Shown: positions 8,410-17,269 of the stretch, piece after piece
Layout: each line of letters starts with the position of its first letter
Position numbering within the stretch: the first letter of the stretch is position 1
Assembly (NCBI RefSeq): GCF_002332425.1
Contig: NZ_NRGS01000033.1
Coordinates: 1-64,000 of the forward strand
From: Brachybacterium alimentarium
GTDB taxonomy: Bacteria > Actinomycetota > Actinomycetes > Actinomycetales > Dermabacteraceae
Reading direction: 5' to 3'
Length of the DNA: 64,000 nt
Program-made: the position numbers and the translations under genes
Notes under the pieces: generated by a model
What the model was told of the DNA's origin: nothing
Database searches by the model: none
Seen by the model: the letters and a program-made list of their open reading frames with translations, nothing else

Positions 8410-9110
8410 CGTGGATCCGGATCGTGGATCAGCAGGGCTCGCGAGGGGCGCTGCGGTGCGACGCGCCAGGTGGGCGGGACGGCAGCCCGCAGCTCGGGAA
8501 CGGTGTAGCTGCGGCGGATCGAGATCAGCCCGTCCTCCCGGATGAACGAGCGGCGGAAGAACGGTCTGGTCCCGGCGGAGAAGAGCAGGTAGCCCCAGCG
8601 CTCGCGCCGGATGTCGCTGTGCACCGCACGGACCCTCGCGAGCTGCTGAGAGTCCGCCAGCAGCGCGGGGAACTGCTGCTCGTCGAGATGGTGGAGCAGG
8701 TGGTTGGAGAGCACGAGGTCGAAGGAGCGGCCTTCGTCGACCAGCTCGCGGCTCAGCGCGGGACGGAACGTGAGCTCGGGCACCGGCGGCCGACGTCGTG
8801 CCCAGGCGAGTGCCCGCGGGTCCGGATCGATGGCGGTGATCTGCAGGGAGAATCCGTCGCGCCGGGCCCAGCGGATCAGGTTCCGGGCCACGTCCCCGCC
8901 GCCGCACCCGATGTCGAGCACCGTGGCCGGTCGGTCACGGGGCAGCACCGGGCGCAGATGCCGTCGATAGGTCGCATGCCACCCGGCGACCAGGGCATTG
9001 ACCACCCGGAACTGGGAATAGGTGCGGTCCAGGGTCTCGCGATCACAGCCCGGGTCATCCATCCACTCTCGCGCGTCGCGGTCCCGATGGGCCAGGGACG
9101 GGAGGATCAC
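8406..9110 (-). CDS. Class I SAM-dependent methyltransferase
   Basis: A 234-residue methyltransferase with motif I VLDIGCGGGDVARNL and the acidic post-I loop ITAIDPDPRAL, followed by LVLSNHLLHHL, a UbiE/Methyltransf_25-like signature. It overlaps the PKS gene upstream and the monooxygenase downstream by 4 bp each, so the three are translated as a unit. It probably methylates the phenolic or pyrone product of the type III PKS. Methyl-acceptor position and substrate are not visible. Confidence 0.88.
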   Translation of the reverse strand: MILPSLAHRDRDAREWMDDPGCDRETLDRTYSQFRVVNALVAGWHATYRRHLRPVLPRDRPATVLDIGCGGGDVARNLIRWARRDGFSLQITAIDPDPRALAWARRRPPVPELTFRPALSRELVDEGRSFDLVLSNHLLHHLDEQQFPALLADSQQLARVRAVHSDIRRERWGYLLFSAGTRPFFRRSFIREDGLISIRRSYTVPELRAAVPPTWRVAPQRPSRALLIHDPDPR

Positions 9111-10333
9111 CGATCCGCCGCGGTGGCGGCGGCCGGCCCCACCGGGGCGATCCGCAGGGCCGCTGGCGAGACGGTGCGCCGACCGGCCCCGCGCGGGCTG
9201 CCGGGAACCCTGGTCATCAGGGCGGTCTCGACGGTCAGTCCCGGCCCGAAGGCCATCGCGCAGACGCGCTCATCGGCGTCGGCGTCGGCCGCACCGCCCT
9301 CGAGGATGTGCTTGAGCACGAACATCACGGTCGCACTGCTCATGTTCCCGTAATCGCGCAACGTGTCGCGGGCCGGCAGCAGCTGCTCGGTGCTCAGCCC
9401 CAGGCGCGCCTCGACCTTGTCCAGGATGCTGCGGCCGCCCGGGTGGATCGCCCACTGCTCGATCTCGGCGTGGGGTCGCGTGGCCAGGGACGGCTCGTGC
9501 GCGAGGAGGGGCTCCAGGGCGTCCGTGATGTGGTCATCGATGATGTGGGGCACGTAGGTGCCCAGCACCATCTCGAACCCGTGATCGCCGATGTTCCAGG
9601 CCATCGCTTCCTCGCCGACCGGGGTCAGGACGGTCTCGAAGTGGTCCAGCGTGAGCACCGGACGGTCCGAGGGGAGATCGCGGCCGGTGACCACGGCGGC
9701 CGCGGCGCCGTCGGCGAACAGGGACGAGCCGACGATGGTGTCCGGGTCGTTCGAGGTGCGCACGTGCAAAGTGCACAGCTCGACGGTCGCCACCAGTACC
9801 ACGGCGTCGGGGTCCGCCCGGCAGATGGTCTGGGCCTGGCGCAGGGCGGGAAGCGCCGCGTAGCAGCCCATGAAGCCCAGGTGGTAACGCTGCACCGAGG
9901 GGTTCAGACCCAGGGCCCGCACGATGCGGTAGTCGGGGCCGGGGGCGAAGAACCCGGTGCAGGAGACGGTGATGACGTGCGTGACGTCCGCCGCCTCGAG
10001 ACCCTCGCAGCCCTCCAGCGCGGCCTCCGCGGTGCGCACGTAGAGCTCGGTGGCCTCGCGGGCGAAGACCTCGTTGCGGGCACCGGTCGTCGGGTTCAGG
10101 AAGTCGTGGGTGCCGGCATCGAAGAACACCGGGTCCTCGTCGGCTGCTCCCTCTCCCCATTCGGTGAGTGCGGAGTAGCGGCGCTCGATCCCGGAGTTGT
10201 CGAAAGCGGAGGTGACCAGGCGGGACCCGAGCCGGCTCAGGTTCGGCTGGGCGAGGAAGACATCGCGCAGCTCCTGCTGGGCGAGTTCCGTGCTGGGTAC
10301 CGCGAGTTCCAAGGATCTCAGTGTGACCGTCAT
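9107..10333 (-). CDS. Type III polyketide synthase
   Basis: A 408-residue chalcone/stilbene-synthase-like homodimeric enzyme. The catalytic triad is visible: Cys157 in GFMGCYAALPA, His297 in AIHPGGRSILD and Asn330 in DYGNMSSATV. The VSCTGFFAPG segment near residue 125 is also family-typical. Such enzymes condense an acyl-CoA starter with malonyl-CoA units into alkylresorcinols or alkylpyrones. With its coupled methyltransferase and FAD hydroxylase the set resembles srsABC of Streptomyces griseus (methylated alkylresorcinol/quinone lipids). The product is inferred. No SD is conspicuous; the ATG at 10333 gives the normal family N-terminus. Confidence 0.92.
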   Translation of the reverse strand: MTVTLRSLELAVPSTELAQQELRDVFLAQPNLSRLGSRLVTSAFDNSGIERRYSALTEWGEGAADEDPVFFDAGTHDFLNPTTGARNEVFAREATELYVRTAEAALEGCEGLEAADVTHVITVSCTGFFAPGPDYRIVRALGLNPSVQRYHLGFMGCYAALPALRQAQTICRADPDAVVLVATVELCTLHVRTSNDPDTIVGSSLFADGAAAAVVTGRDLPSDRPVLTLDHFETVLTPVGEEAMAWNIGDHGFEMVLGTYVPHIIDDHITDALEPLLAHEPSLATRPHAEIEQWAIHPGGRSILDKVEARLGLSTEQLLPARDTLRDYGNMSSATVMFVLKHILEGGAADADADERVCAMAFGPGLTVETALMTRVPGSPRGAGRRTVSPAALRIAPVGPAAATAADR

Positions 10334-10475
10334 GCTTCATTGTCTCGACGTGCCATCCGGCGCACAACGGGTCGCGCCGAGGGGCGTGCGCCTGGGAGGG
10401 CGTGAACCAGTGCCCGGCCGGGCCACCTGCCTGCGGGACGCGTCGGGAGGGGACGGAGGCGGAAGGGGACCGATC

Positions 10476-10580
10476 GGTCGAGGGTCGAGGGTCGAGGGTC
10501 GAGGGTCGAGGTGCGAGGTGCGAGGTGCGAGGTGCGAGGTGCGACGGGTGACGGGCGACGTGCGACGTGCGACGTGCGAG
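10476..10580. repeat. Fifteen-unit heptamer array (GGTCGAG to GTGCGAG)
   Basis: The array is exactly 105 bp, 15 units of 7 bp without a gap: five GGTCGAG, four GTGCGAG, then GTGCGAC, GGGTGAC, GGGCGAC, two GTGCGAC and one GTGCGAG. It ends just 3' of the stop codon of the downstream-lying prenyltransferase gene (10583). The ordered drift of the unit suggests slippage followed by mutation spread. Confidence 0.9.
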
Positions 10581-10582
10581 GG

Positions 10583-11467
10583 TCAGCCGCGCAGGACGAT
10601 CCAGATCAGCAGCTGGGTGAGCAGGAAGCCGGTCAGCAGGTTCAGCACCAGGAAGCGCCGCCATCCGGGATGGGCCCGGTCGCCGTGCGCATCGGGCAGC
10701 GAGCGGTACCCCCAGATGCTCGCGACATACGGGATGACCAGCAGACCGGCCAGAGCGGCGGGCCATCCGGTGAGGAGCATGGTCAGTCCGGCGGCGAGGT
10801 ACAGCGCGATCGCGAGGCGGACCGTCGTGCGGGCTCCGAGCTCGGTCGCGATCGACCCGATCCTCGCCTCCCGGTCGGGCACGATGTCCTGCACGGCCCC
10901 GAAGGCGTGCGAGGCCATGCCCCAGAGGAAGAACGCCGCCAGCGCCGCGAACGCGGTGACGCCGAGCGGTGCGCCGGACAGGGCGAGGCCCACCGCAGCG
11001 GGGCCCACGAAGTGCGTCGACGAGGTGAGCGAATCCAGCACCGGCCGCTCCTTGAGGCGGATCCCCGGGGCGGAGTAGCCGACCACCGCGGCCAGCACCA
11101 CGGCGAGCACGAGGGTGGAGGCCACCGAGCCGAGCACCACGAGAGCGACCACGAAGGGCAGTGCGAGCAGGCCGGCGGACCACAGCGTGAGCGCGTGCCA
11201 GCGTCGGTCCAGCACGATCCCCTCGACGCCGCCCTTGCGCGCATTGCGCAGGTCCGATTCGTGATCGAAGACGTCGTTGATGCCGTACATGAGCAGGTTG
11301 TAGGGCACGAGGAAGAACACGGTGCCGAGCACCAGCGCGAGAGTGATCCCGCCGTCGGCCAGCAGGTACGCCGCCGCGAAGGGGTAGGCGGTGTTGATCC
11401 AGCTCAGCGGACGGGACGAGCCGACCAGTTGGCGCACGGCGCCGGGGGCATCAGTCACAGCGATCAT
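10583..11467 (-). CDS. crtEb: UbiA-family prenyltransferase, lycopene elongase type
   Basis: A 294-residue membrane prenyltransferase with about eight transmembrane helices. The first Asp-rich motif is NDVFDHESDLRNARKGG and the second is DIVPDREARIGS, matching UbiA enzymes. Its place as last gene of a crtE-B-I-Ye-Yf operon identifies it as the lycopene elongase that adds two DMAPP units to make flavuxanthin-like C50 carotenoids, as in Corynebacterium. The ATG at 11467 overlaps the crtYf stop by 4 bp, which decides the start over a much longer open frame. Confidence 0.9.
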   Translation of the reverse strand: MIAVTDAPGAVRQLVGSSRPLSWINTAYPFAAAYLLADGGITLALVLGTVFFLVPYNLLMYGINDVFDHESDLRNARKGGVEGIVLDRRWHALTLWSAGLLALPFVVALVVLGSVASTLVLAVVLAAVVGYSAPGIRLKERPVLDSLTSSTHFVGPAAVGLALSGAPLGVTAFAALAAFFLWGMASHAFGAVQDIVPDREARIGSIATELGARTTVRLAIALYLAAGLTMLLTGWPAALAGLLVIPYVASIWGYRSLPDAHGDRAHPGWRRFLVLNLLTGFLLTQLLIWIVLRG

Positions 11468-11772
11468 CGGTCCTCCGGAGAGTCGAGCAGCAGGGCGAGC
11501 GAGGGCAGCAGCAGTCCGGCGGCGACCGGCCAGGCGAGGTCCTCCAGGGGGACGATCCCGATGAGCACGCCGCTCAGCTGGTCCTCGTCGTAGCGGAACA
11601 GATCTGCCGCGATCATCGCGGTGTCGAACACGATCGTGAGGAGCAGGAGCCCCGTGATCGTGGCACCGGTGATCGCCCACCAGCGCGGTCCGGGCCGTCG
11701 CACCACGACGGCGAGCACCGTCACCAGTACCGGGGGCAGGAGGAAGAGGGCGGCGAGCAGGCCATAGGTCAT
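11464..11772 (-). CDS. crtYf: C50 carotenoid epsilon/gamma-cyclase subunit
   Basis: A 102-residue membrane protein with three transmembrane segments and the lycopene-cyclase domain core FDTAMIAADLFRYDEDQLSGV...PLEDLAWP. Small heterodimeric cyclases of this type (CrtYe/CrtYf in Corynebacterium and Micrococcus) close the ends of C50 carotenoids. The start at 11772 overlaps the preceding crtYe by 4 bp and its stop overlaps crtEb by 4 bp. Assignment as Yf rather than Ye rests on gene order. Confidence 0.88.
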   Translation of the reverse strand: MTYGLLAALFLLPPVLVTVLAVVVRRPGPRWWAITGATITGLLLLTIVFDTAMIAADLFRYDEDQLSGVLIGIVPLEDLAWPVAAGLLLPSLALLLDSPEDR

Positions 11773-12122
11773 GGTGCCCTCCGTCCGCCCCGGGGCCCGC
11801 CGTGCGTGCGCCGACGGCGTGCTGCGAGATCGAGCAGGCCCCACAGCACGAGCGTCGTATAGGCGAGGAAGCTGACGAACACGAGCTCCTCGAGAGGCAG
11901 CTCGGGGGCGAGATGGACGCCCGTCATCGCCGGGCTCTGTCCCATGCGGTAGTGGCCGGAGGCGATCGCCGCGAGATCCCAGAGCAGGAAGAACCCGATC
12001 CCGATCGCCAGGGCGAGGGCGGAGCGCCGCGGCGCCCTCCACAGCACGAGGTGGAAGCGACGGTCCAGCAGCGCCATGCATCCCGTCGGGACCAGCAGCG
12101 CGGCGAGGTAGAGCCCGGGCAT
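11769..12122 (-). CDS. crtYe: C50 carotenoid cyclase subunit
   Basis: A 117-residue protein with three hydrophobic segments and the related lycopene-cyclase motif HYRMGQSPAMTG...LPLEELVFV. It pairs with the following CrtYf-like protein to form the heteromeric C50 cyclase. Its ATG overlaps the crtI stop by one base (TGATG) and its stop overlaps crtYf by 4 bp. Which ring type (epsilon, gamma or beta) is made cannot be read from sequence. Confidence 0.87.
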   Translation of the reverse strand: MPGLYLAALLVPTGCMALLDRRFHLVLWRAPRRSALALAIGIGFFLLWDLAAIASGHYRMGQSPAMTGVHLAPELPLEELVFVSFLAYTTLVLWGLLDLAARRRRTHGGPRGGRRAP

Positions 12123-13840
12123 CAGGTCTCGTCCCCGACGCCAGCGGTCCGGGCCGCCGGTTCCGGCAGCGGCGCGGACGAGCGGTCGCCCCGCAGCCTC
12201 TTGGCGACCAGCTCCGCGCTGATCAGGCACATGGGCAGTCCGATTCCCGGGAGGGTGCTGGAGCCCGCGTAGAGCAGCCCGCGCACCCGGCGGGATGCGT
12301 TGCCGGCGCGGAAGAACGCGCTCTGCCGCAGCGTGTGGGCAGGGCCGAGCATGCTGCCCTGCCAGGCGCCGAGGTCCTCGGAGAACTCGGCGGGGCCCAC
12401 CGTGCGGCGCACGACGACGCGCTCGTCGAGATCGGGGATCCCGGCCTGCTCGGCGATCCGGGCGATGGCCTCGTCGGCGATGCGCTCGATGGCCGGGGTG
12501 CCGGCGCCGTCCACGCCGCCGTGACCCAGCGACGGGTCCGACGGCACCGGCACCAGCACGAACAGATTCTCGTGACCGGCAGGAGCGACCGAGGGATCGG
12601 TCGCCGAGGGCCGGCAGACATAGGTCGAGGCCGGCGACGGGACCCGGCCCGCGCGGATCGCCCCGAAGTTCTCGCGCCAGTCCTCGGTGAAGAACAGCGT
12701 GTGATGCTCCAGCTGCGGCAGCGGACCGCGCACGCCGAGCATCACCAGCACGGCGCCGGGGCCGCTGGTGCGCCTGCGCCACCACGACTCCGGATACGTC
12801 TGCAGCGTGCGCGGCAGCAGAGTGGTCTCCACGTGGTGGAGGTCCGCGGTGGCGACGACGACGTCGGCGCGGAGGGTGCGGTGGCCGCCGTCGGCGGTCC
12901 GCACCTCGACCCCCTGCACCTCGGCGTCGCGCGCCGGCAGGTCGGTGCCTCGAAGCGCCCCGGGTCCCGATCGGCGCCGCCGGTGCCCGGCCGTGTCCCG
13001 CTGCGTCGTGAGGATCTCGGTCGCGCGGGTGCCGGTGTGCAGGCGCACGCCCTCGCGCTCGGCGAGAGCGACGATGGCATCGATCAGTCGGGCGAACCCG
13101 CCCTGCGGGTACTGCACACCGCCCGTCAGATCCAGGGCGCTCATCAGGTGGTACATGCTCGGGGTGCGGTCCGGGGAGGAGCCCAGGAACACCGCCGGAT
13201 AGCCGAGCACCTGCCGCAGCCGTGGATCCTGGAAGCGTCGCGCGACGAATGTCTCGAGTGGCTGGAGGAGCAGGGTCAGCAGTCGGGGCGCTCGCGCGAT
13301 CACGGCGGGATCGAGGGACCCCCGCAGTGCGCTGAACGAGGTGTACAGGAAGTGCGCGAGTGCCAGATCGTAGGTGGTCGCGGCGGAATCGAGGTACTCC
13401 ACGAGCCGGTGCCCCGCGCCCGCTTCGATCCGCTCGAAGGCATCGGCGTTGCGGGCCGCGGAGGCGTGGACGTCGAGCGGTTCCTCGTAGCCGTCGTAGA
13501 GCACTCGGTATCCCGGGTCCAGGAGCCGCAGGTCCAGCTGCTCGGCGGAGGACGTGCCGAGCAGACGGAAGAAGTGGTCGAAGACCTCGGGCATCAGGTA
13601 CCAGGAGGGTCCGGTGTCGAAGCGGAACCCGTCCTGCTCCCAGGAGCCGGCGCGGCCCCCGAGCTCGTCGCGGGCCTCGACCAGGTCCACGCTCCATCCG
13701 TCGTGAGCCAGCAGCGCCGCCGTCGCGAGACCCGAGATGCCGCCGCCGATCACGACGACCGCGGAGGCATCGGCGGGAGCGTCGGCGGGGGAGGCGGTCG
13801 GGTCGGTCCCCGGGCGAGGCATGTGCGCGGATCCGCTCAT
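12122..13840 (-). CDS. crtI: Phytoene desaturase
   Basis: A 572-residue FAD-dependent desaturase. The N-terminal FAD site reads VVVIGGGISGLATAALLAHDG with the following acidic VDLVEARDELGGRAGSW. The C-terminal signature includes GLLYAGSSTLPGIGLPMCL. It converts phytoene to lycopene in four desaturation steps at the membrane. Compared with typical ~500-residue CrtI it has an extended Ala/Pro/Asp-rich N-terminus and an Arg-rich insertion (AGHRRRRSGPGALRG) in the central domain. It overlaps crtB by 4 bp. Confidence 0.95.
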   Translation of the reverse strand: MSGSAHMPRPGTDPTASPADAPADASAVVVIGGGISGLATAALLAHDGWSVDLVEARDELGGRAGSWEQDGFRFDTGPSWYLMPEVFDHFFRLLGTSSAEQLDLRLLDPGYRVLYDGYEEPLDVHASAARNADAFERIEAGAGHRLVEYLDSAATTYDLALAHFLYTSFSALRGSLDPAVIARAPRLLTLLLQPLETFVARRFQDPRLRQVLGYPAVFLGSSPDRTPSMYHLMSALDLTGGVQYPQGGFARLIDAIVALAEREGVRLHTGTRATEILTTQRDTAGHRRRRSGPGALRGTDLPARDAEVQGVEVRTADGGHRTLRADVVVATADLHHVETTLLPRTLQTYPESWWRRRTSGPGAVLVMLGVRGPLPQLEHHTLFFTEDWRENFGAIRAGRVPSPASTYVCRPSATDPSVAPAGHENLFVLVPVPSDPSLGHGGVDGAGTPAIERIADEAIARIAEQAGIPDLDERVVVRRTVGPAEFSEDLGAWQGSMLGPAHTLRQSAFFRAGNASRRVRGLLYAGSSTLPGIGLPMCLISAELVAKRLRGDRSSAPLPEPAARTAGVGDET

Positions 13841-14700
13841 GGCCGCCTGCCCAGCAGGACGCCCGCGAGGATCCGCGCCTTCTCACGATCCGGGACCCGC
13901 ACCCGGGTGCGGCGGATCTGCGCGGCGGGGGTCGCACGCAGCCTGCGGGACAGTGCGCTGTACAGCCCGTGCGCGGCGGCCACGGCCCGACGGCTGTCCG
14001 CGGGCAGGTGGGGGATCGCGGTGGCCGCTTGACGGAGCTCCGCATCGATGTCGTCGAGCAGCTGGTCGCGGTGCGCATCGGAGAAGTCCGAGGGGTCCAG
14101 GCCCGGGAAGTAGGTGCGCCCCAGCTGGTCGTGGTCCTCTGCGAGGTCACGCAGGAAGTTGACCTTCTGGAAGGCGGAACCCAGGCACTGGGCCGGTGCC
14201 CGCAGCCGGGAGTAGGCGGTCTCGTCCCCGGCGACGAAGACGCGCAGGCACATCAGCCCGACCACCTCGGCGGAGCCGTGCACGTACTCGTCCAGGCTGG
14301 CCTGATCGTGCTCGGCGACGGTGAGATCGGCGCGCATCGAGGCGAAGAACGGGTCGATCAGGTCGGCGCCGATCCCGTGGCGCCGCGCGGTGATCGCGAA
14401 GGCCTGCACCACGAGGTTGGTGGAGCGCCCTCGCTGCACGGCCCTCCCGGTCTCGGCGGCGAGGTCATCGAGCATCTGGGTGCGCACGGCGCGAGACAGC
14501 TGCGGGTCCGGATCGTCCACCGTCTCGTCGGCCACGCGCACCAGGGCGTAGATGCTGCGCACGTGGGTGCGCACCGGCTCCGCCAGGAGGCGTGCGGCCC
14601 AGCCGAACGAGGTCGAGTAGCCGGCGATCACAGTGCGGGCGCTGGCCTGGGCGACGTGGTCGTAGCGGGCATCGTCCGTCGCCGTTCCTCGCAGGATCAT
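13837..14700 (-). CDS. crtB: Phytoene synthase
   Basis: A 287-residue squalene/phytoene synthase that condenses two GGPP to phytoene. The first Asp-rich region is YALVRVADETVDD and the second is NFLRDLAEDHDQLGRTYFP, both Mg-diphosphate binding sites. It overlaps the TspO-like gene upstream and crtI downstream by 4 bp each, within the carotenoid operon. Confidence 0.95.
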   Translation of the reverse strand: MILRGTATDDARYDHVAQASARTVIAGYSTSFGWAARLLAEPVRTHVRSIYALVRVADETVDDPDPQLSRAVRTQMLDDLAAETGRAVQRGRSTNLVVQAFAITARRHGIGADLIDPFFASMRADLTVAEHDQASLDEYVHGSAEVVGLMCLRVFVAGDETAYSRLRAPAQCLGSAFQKVNFLRDLAEDHDQLGRTYFPGLDPSDFSDAHRDQLLDDIDAELRQAATAIPHLPADSRRAVAAAHGLYSALSRRLRATPAAQIRRTRVRVPDREKARILAGVLLGRRP

Positions 14701-15659
14701 CGGCCTGGTCCCTCCGGTGCCGCCCGGCCGGATCCCGGTGCTGCCCGGCGGGTTCCCGGTGCTGCCCGGTGGGTCCCCGGCGTCGGCACCGGGTCAGGGC
14801 GCGGCCGCGGGTCCGGGCCCGCGGGTGAGCGACGGCCCCGGACCGCACCGATCACCGCCGCCACCGCGATCACGAGGGCCGCGACGACGGCGGCGATCGC
14901 GACGACGGGGGAGTGCGGGGCATCGGTCGCCCGGCCGACGGCGATCCAGGCCAGCCCCCAGATCATCGCGGCCGGTGCGGCGAGCGGGCGGCGCCCCAGC
15001 ACCGTCAGCGCGATGCCGATGGCGGCGACCGCCGCGAGCACCACGACGGCGAACAGCTCGGGGACCCCGAGCCCCAGGAAACCGGAGCCCTTCAGTGCTG
15101 CGGCGATGTCTGCGCAGGTCGCCACGCTCACCCAGCCGAGGTACAGCCCGAAGGTGCCGTCGACCACGAGACATTCGACGAGGCTGCGGGGCGGATGCAC
15201 CGTGATCCGGCGGAACAGAAGCGCGAGCACCGCGAGGAGCAGGGCGATCACCGGCACGCTGACCCACACCCAGCCAGCCTGGATCACGAGGATCCAGGCG
15301 GCGTTGAGCAGCATGGAGGCGATGGCCGGCATGGCGATCCCGCGGTCGTCGCGAGGATCCCACCACTGCCACAGGGTGTAGGCGCCGAGGCCGGCGTAGA
15401 TCAGCGTCCAGATCGAGAACGCCGAGGAGGCAGGGGCGAGATGGGTGGAATCCGCGGCGAGGAGGCCGCCGGCGGCCTCCTCGATCGGGTCCCCGCCGAA
15501 GGCGCCCACGCCGACCGCGGTGCCGGCCATGGCGGCCAGGAACGCGATCGTCACCGCCGCGCGCCGCAGCAGGATGCGGGAGCGGCCGTCGGCGGCACGT
15601 CGGCGTCTCGCGGTGTCGGCTCCCCGAGGTGGGGCGGTCCGGCGGTGCGGGGTGGTCAT
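14697..15659 (-). CDS. TspO/MBR-like tryptophan-rich membrane protein
   Basis: A 320-residue membrane protein with an Arg-rich N-terminus, about seven hydrophobic segments and Trp-rich motifs (SSAFSIWTLIYAGLGAYTLW, AAWILVIQAGWVW) of the tryptophan-rich sensory/TspO family. The C-terminus is a low-complexity tail with an 8-residue repeat (GTHRAAPG, GTRRAAPG, GSGRAAPE). The start at 15659 overlaps the upstream gene by 4 bp. TspO-type proteins bind tetrapyrroles or isoprenoids and regulate carotenoid genes in Rhodobacter. A role in pigment trafficking or sensing is inferred from its place between crtE and crtB. Confidence 0.82.
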   Translation of the reverse strand: MTTPHRRTAPPRGADTARRRRAADGRSRILLRRAAVTIAFLAAMAGTAVGVGAFGGDPIEEAAGGLLAADSTHLAPASSAFSIWTLIYAGLGAYTLWQWWDPRDDRGIAMPAIASMLLNAAWILVIQAGWVWVSVPVIALLLAVLALLFRRITVHPPRSLVECLVVDGTFGLYLGWVSVATCADIAAALKGSGFLGLGVPELFAVVVLAAVAAIGIALTVLGRRPLAAPAAMIWGLAWIAVGRATDAPHSPVVAIAAVVAALVIAVAAVIGAVRGRRSPAGPDPRPRPDPVPTPGTHRAAPGTRRAAPGSGRAAPEGPGR

Positions 15660-17269
15660 GTGTCCGGCTCCTGGTCGTGTCGTCGCGTGGTGCCCTGCCC
15701 GGTGGGGCGGGTGGTGAACGGCGTGGGGGACGGTGAGGTGCGCCCGGGCGGGGGCTCGGCCGCGGCGCCGTCGGCGTTCTCGGCCGCGCGCGCGATATTG
15801 CGCTGCATGCCGCCGAAGACGATGCCGTGGAAGGGCCACACGGCCCACCAGTAGGCGTCCCCGAGCAGACCGCGAGGATGGTAGACGGCGCGCTGGTGCA
15901 GGATCGATCCGCCGTCGTCGGCGGACTCCACGCCGAGCTCGAGCCATGCCTCGCCGGGGACCCGCATCTCGGCGCGCAGGCGCAGCAGGCGGCCTGGTAC
16001 GAGGCGCTCGACCCGCCACCAATCCAGCGCGTCGCCCACGGCGAGACGTTGAGGATGGCGACGGCCACGACGGAGGCCGGGACCGCCGACGATCCGGTCC
16101 ATGAGTCCGCGGGCGACCCAGCCGAGCCGCCAGGAGTACCAGCCGTTCGTGCCCCCGATCCCCTCGATGACCGACCACAGCGTCTCGGGGGCGGCCGCGA
16201 CGTGCCGACTGCGCTCGTCCCCGCGGACGATGCCGCCGGTCCACTCCGGGTCCTCCGGCAGCGGGGCCGACGGGGCCCCGGCCGGGGCGGCGGAGTGCCA
16301 GGCGGTGCTTACGTCGAGATCCCGGATCCGGGTCAGGGCGAGGGAGATGGCACGGTCCACATCGGTGAGTCCGCCCTCGGGGTCGGGGACGAGATCGCGG
16401 AGGTCGGACTCCGCGGCGACCGATTCATGGATCAGCGACTCGACCAGGGGGCGGGCGATCCCCGTGGGGACCGGGGTGACCAGGCCGATCCAATGGCTCG
16501 CCAGGCGCGGGGTGAGCACGGGCACGGCCTGGATCCGCCGCGGGCGGAGACCGGCGACGCGGGCGTAGGCCCGCAGCAGACCGGAGTAGGTGAGCACGTC
16601 CGGGCCGCCGATGTCGAAGGTGCGGTTCGGTGCGCCCTCGAGCCGGGCGGCGCCGACGAGGTAGTGCAGCACGTCGCGCACGGCGATCGGCTGGATGCGG
16701 TTGTGGATCCAGCGCGGGGCGACCATGACCGGGAGTCGTTCGGCGAGGTGCCGCATCACCTCGAAGGACGCGCTGCCGGAGCCGAGGATCACCGCCGCGC
16801 GCAGGACGACGGCGGGGACCGGGCCCGCCAGCAGGATGTCGCCGACCTCCTTGCGGGAGGCCATGTGCGGCGAGAGCTCCTCGTCGTCGGGGTGGATGCC
16901 GCCGAGGTACACGATCCGTCGCACCCCGGCTCGGGCGGCGGCGTCGGCGAAGTTCTGCGCGCCGGCGCGGTCGTGCGCGGCGAACCCCTTCCCGCCGCCC
17001 ATCGCATGGATGAGGTAGTACGCGACGTCGACGCCGTCCAGGGCGTCCTCCAGCGTCGCGGGGTCCATGACGTCGGCCTCGACGACCTCGATGTCGCCCC
17101 GCCAGGGGCGTCCGTCGAGCCGGTCGGCGTGGCGGGCCATCGCCCGCACCCGCAGACCGGCGCGCAGCAGTTCGGGGACGACCCTGCCTCCGATGTACCC
17201 GGTGGCGCCGGTGACCAGGGCCAGCGGCGGGTCCGAGGGGTCGTCGGCGCGGATGTCGGGGGAGCTCAT
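15656..17269 (-). CDS. NAD(P)-binding SDR with C-terminal DUF2867
   Basis: A 537-residue protein in two parts. Residues ~15-330 are an atypical extended SDR (VTGATGYIGGRVVPELLRAGLRV, YLIHAMGGG, RIVYLGGIHP). Residues ~370-510 are a DUF2867/START-like domain (NGWYSWRLGWVARGLMDRIVGGPGLRRG...GDALDWWRVE). Such fusions occur beside carotenoid genes of many actinobacteria, but the reaction is not established. It overlaps crtE and the TspO-like gene by 4 bp each, so it is co-expressed with the pathway. A role in carotenoid modification or membrane delivery is inference. Confidence 0.85.
   Translation of the reverse strand: MSSPDIRADDPSDPPLALVTGATGYIGGRVVPELLRAGLRVRAMARHADRLDGRPWRGDIEVVEADVMDPATLEDALDGVDVAYYLIHAMGGGKGFAAHDRAGAQNFADAAARAGVRRIVYLGGIHPDDEELSPHMASRKEVGDILLAGPVPAVVLRAAVILGSGSASFEVMRHLAERLPVMVAPRWIHNRIQPIAVRDVLHYLVGAARLEGAPNRTFDIGGPDVLTYSGLLRAYARVAGLRPRRIQAVPVLTPRLASHWIGLVTPVPTGIARPLVESLIHESVAAESDLRDLVPDPEGGLTDVDRAISLALTRIRDLDVSTAWHSAAPAGAPSAPLPEDPEWTGGIVRGDERSRHVAAAPETLWSVIEGIGGTNGWYSWRLGWVARGLMDRIVGGPGLRRGRRHPQRLAVGDALDWWRVERLVPGRLLRLRAEMRVPGEAWLELGVESADDGGSILHQRAVYHPRGLLGDAYWWAVWPFHGIVFGGMQRNIARAAENADGAAAEPPPGRTSPSPTPFTTRPTGQGTTRRHDQEPDT

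Noticed and set aside
8410-8907. Upstream extension of the FAD monooxygenase
   Set aside because: It lies entirely over the methyltransferase gene in another frame with Arg/Pro-rich nonsense composition, and the GTGA overlap gives a natural start.
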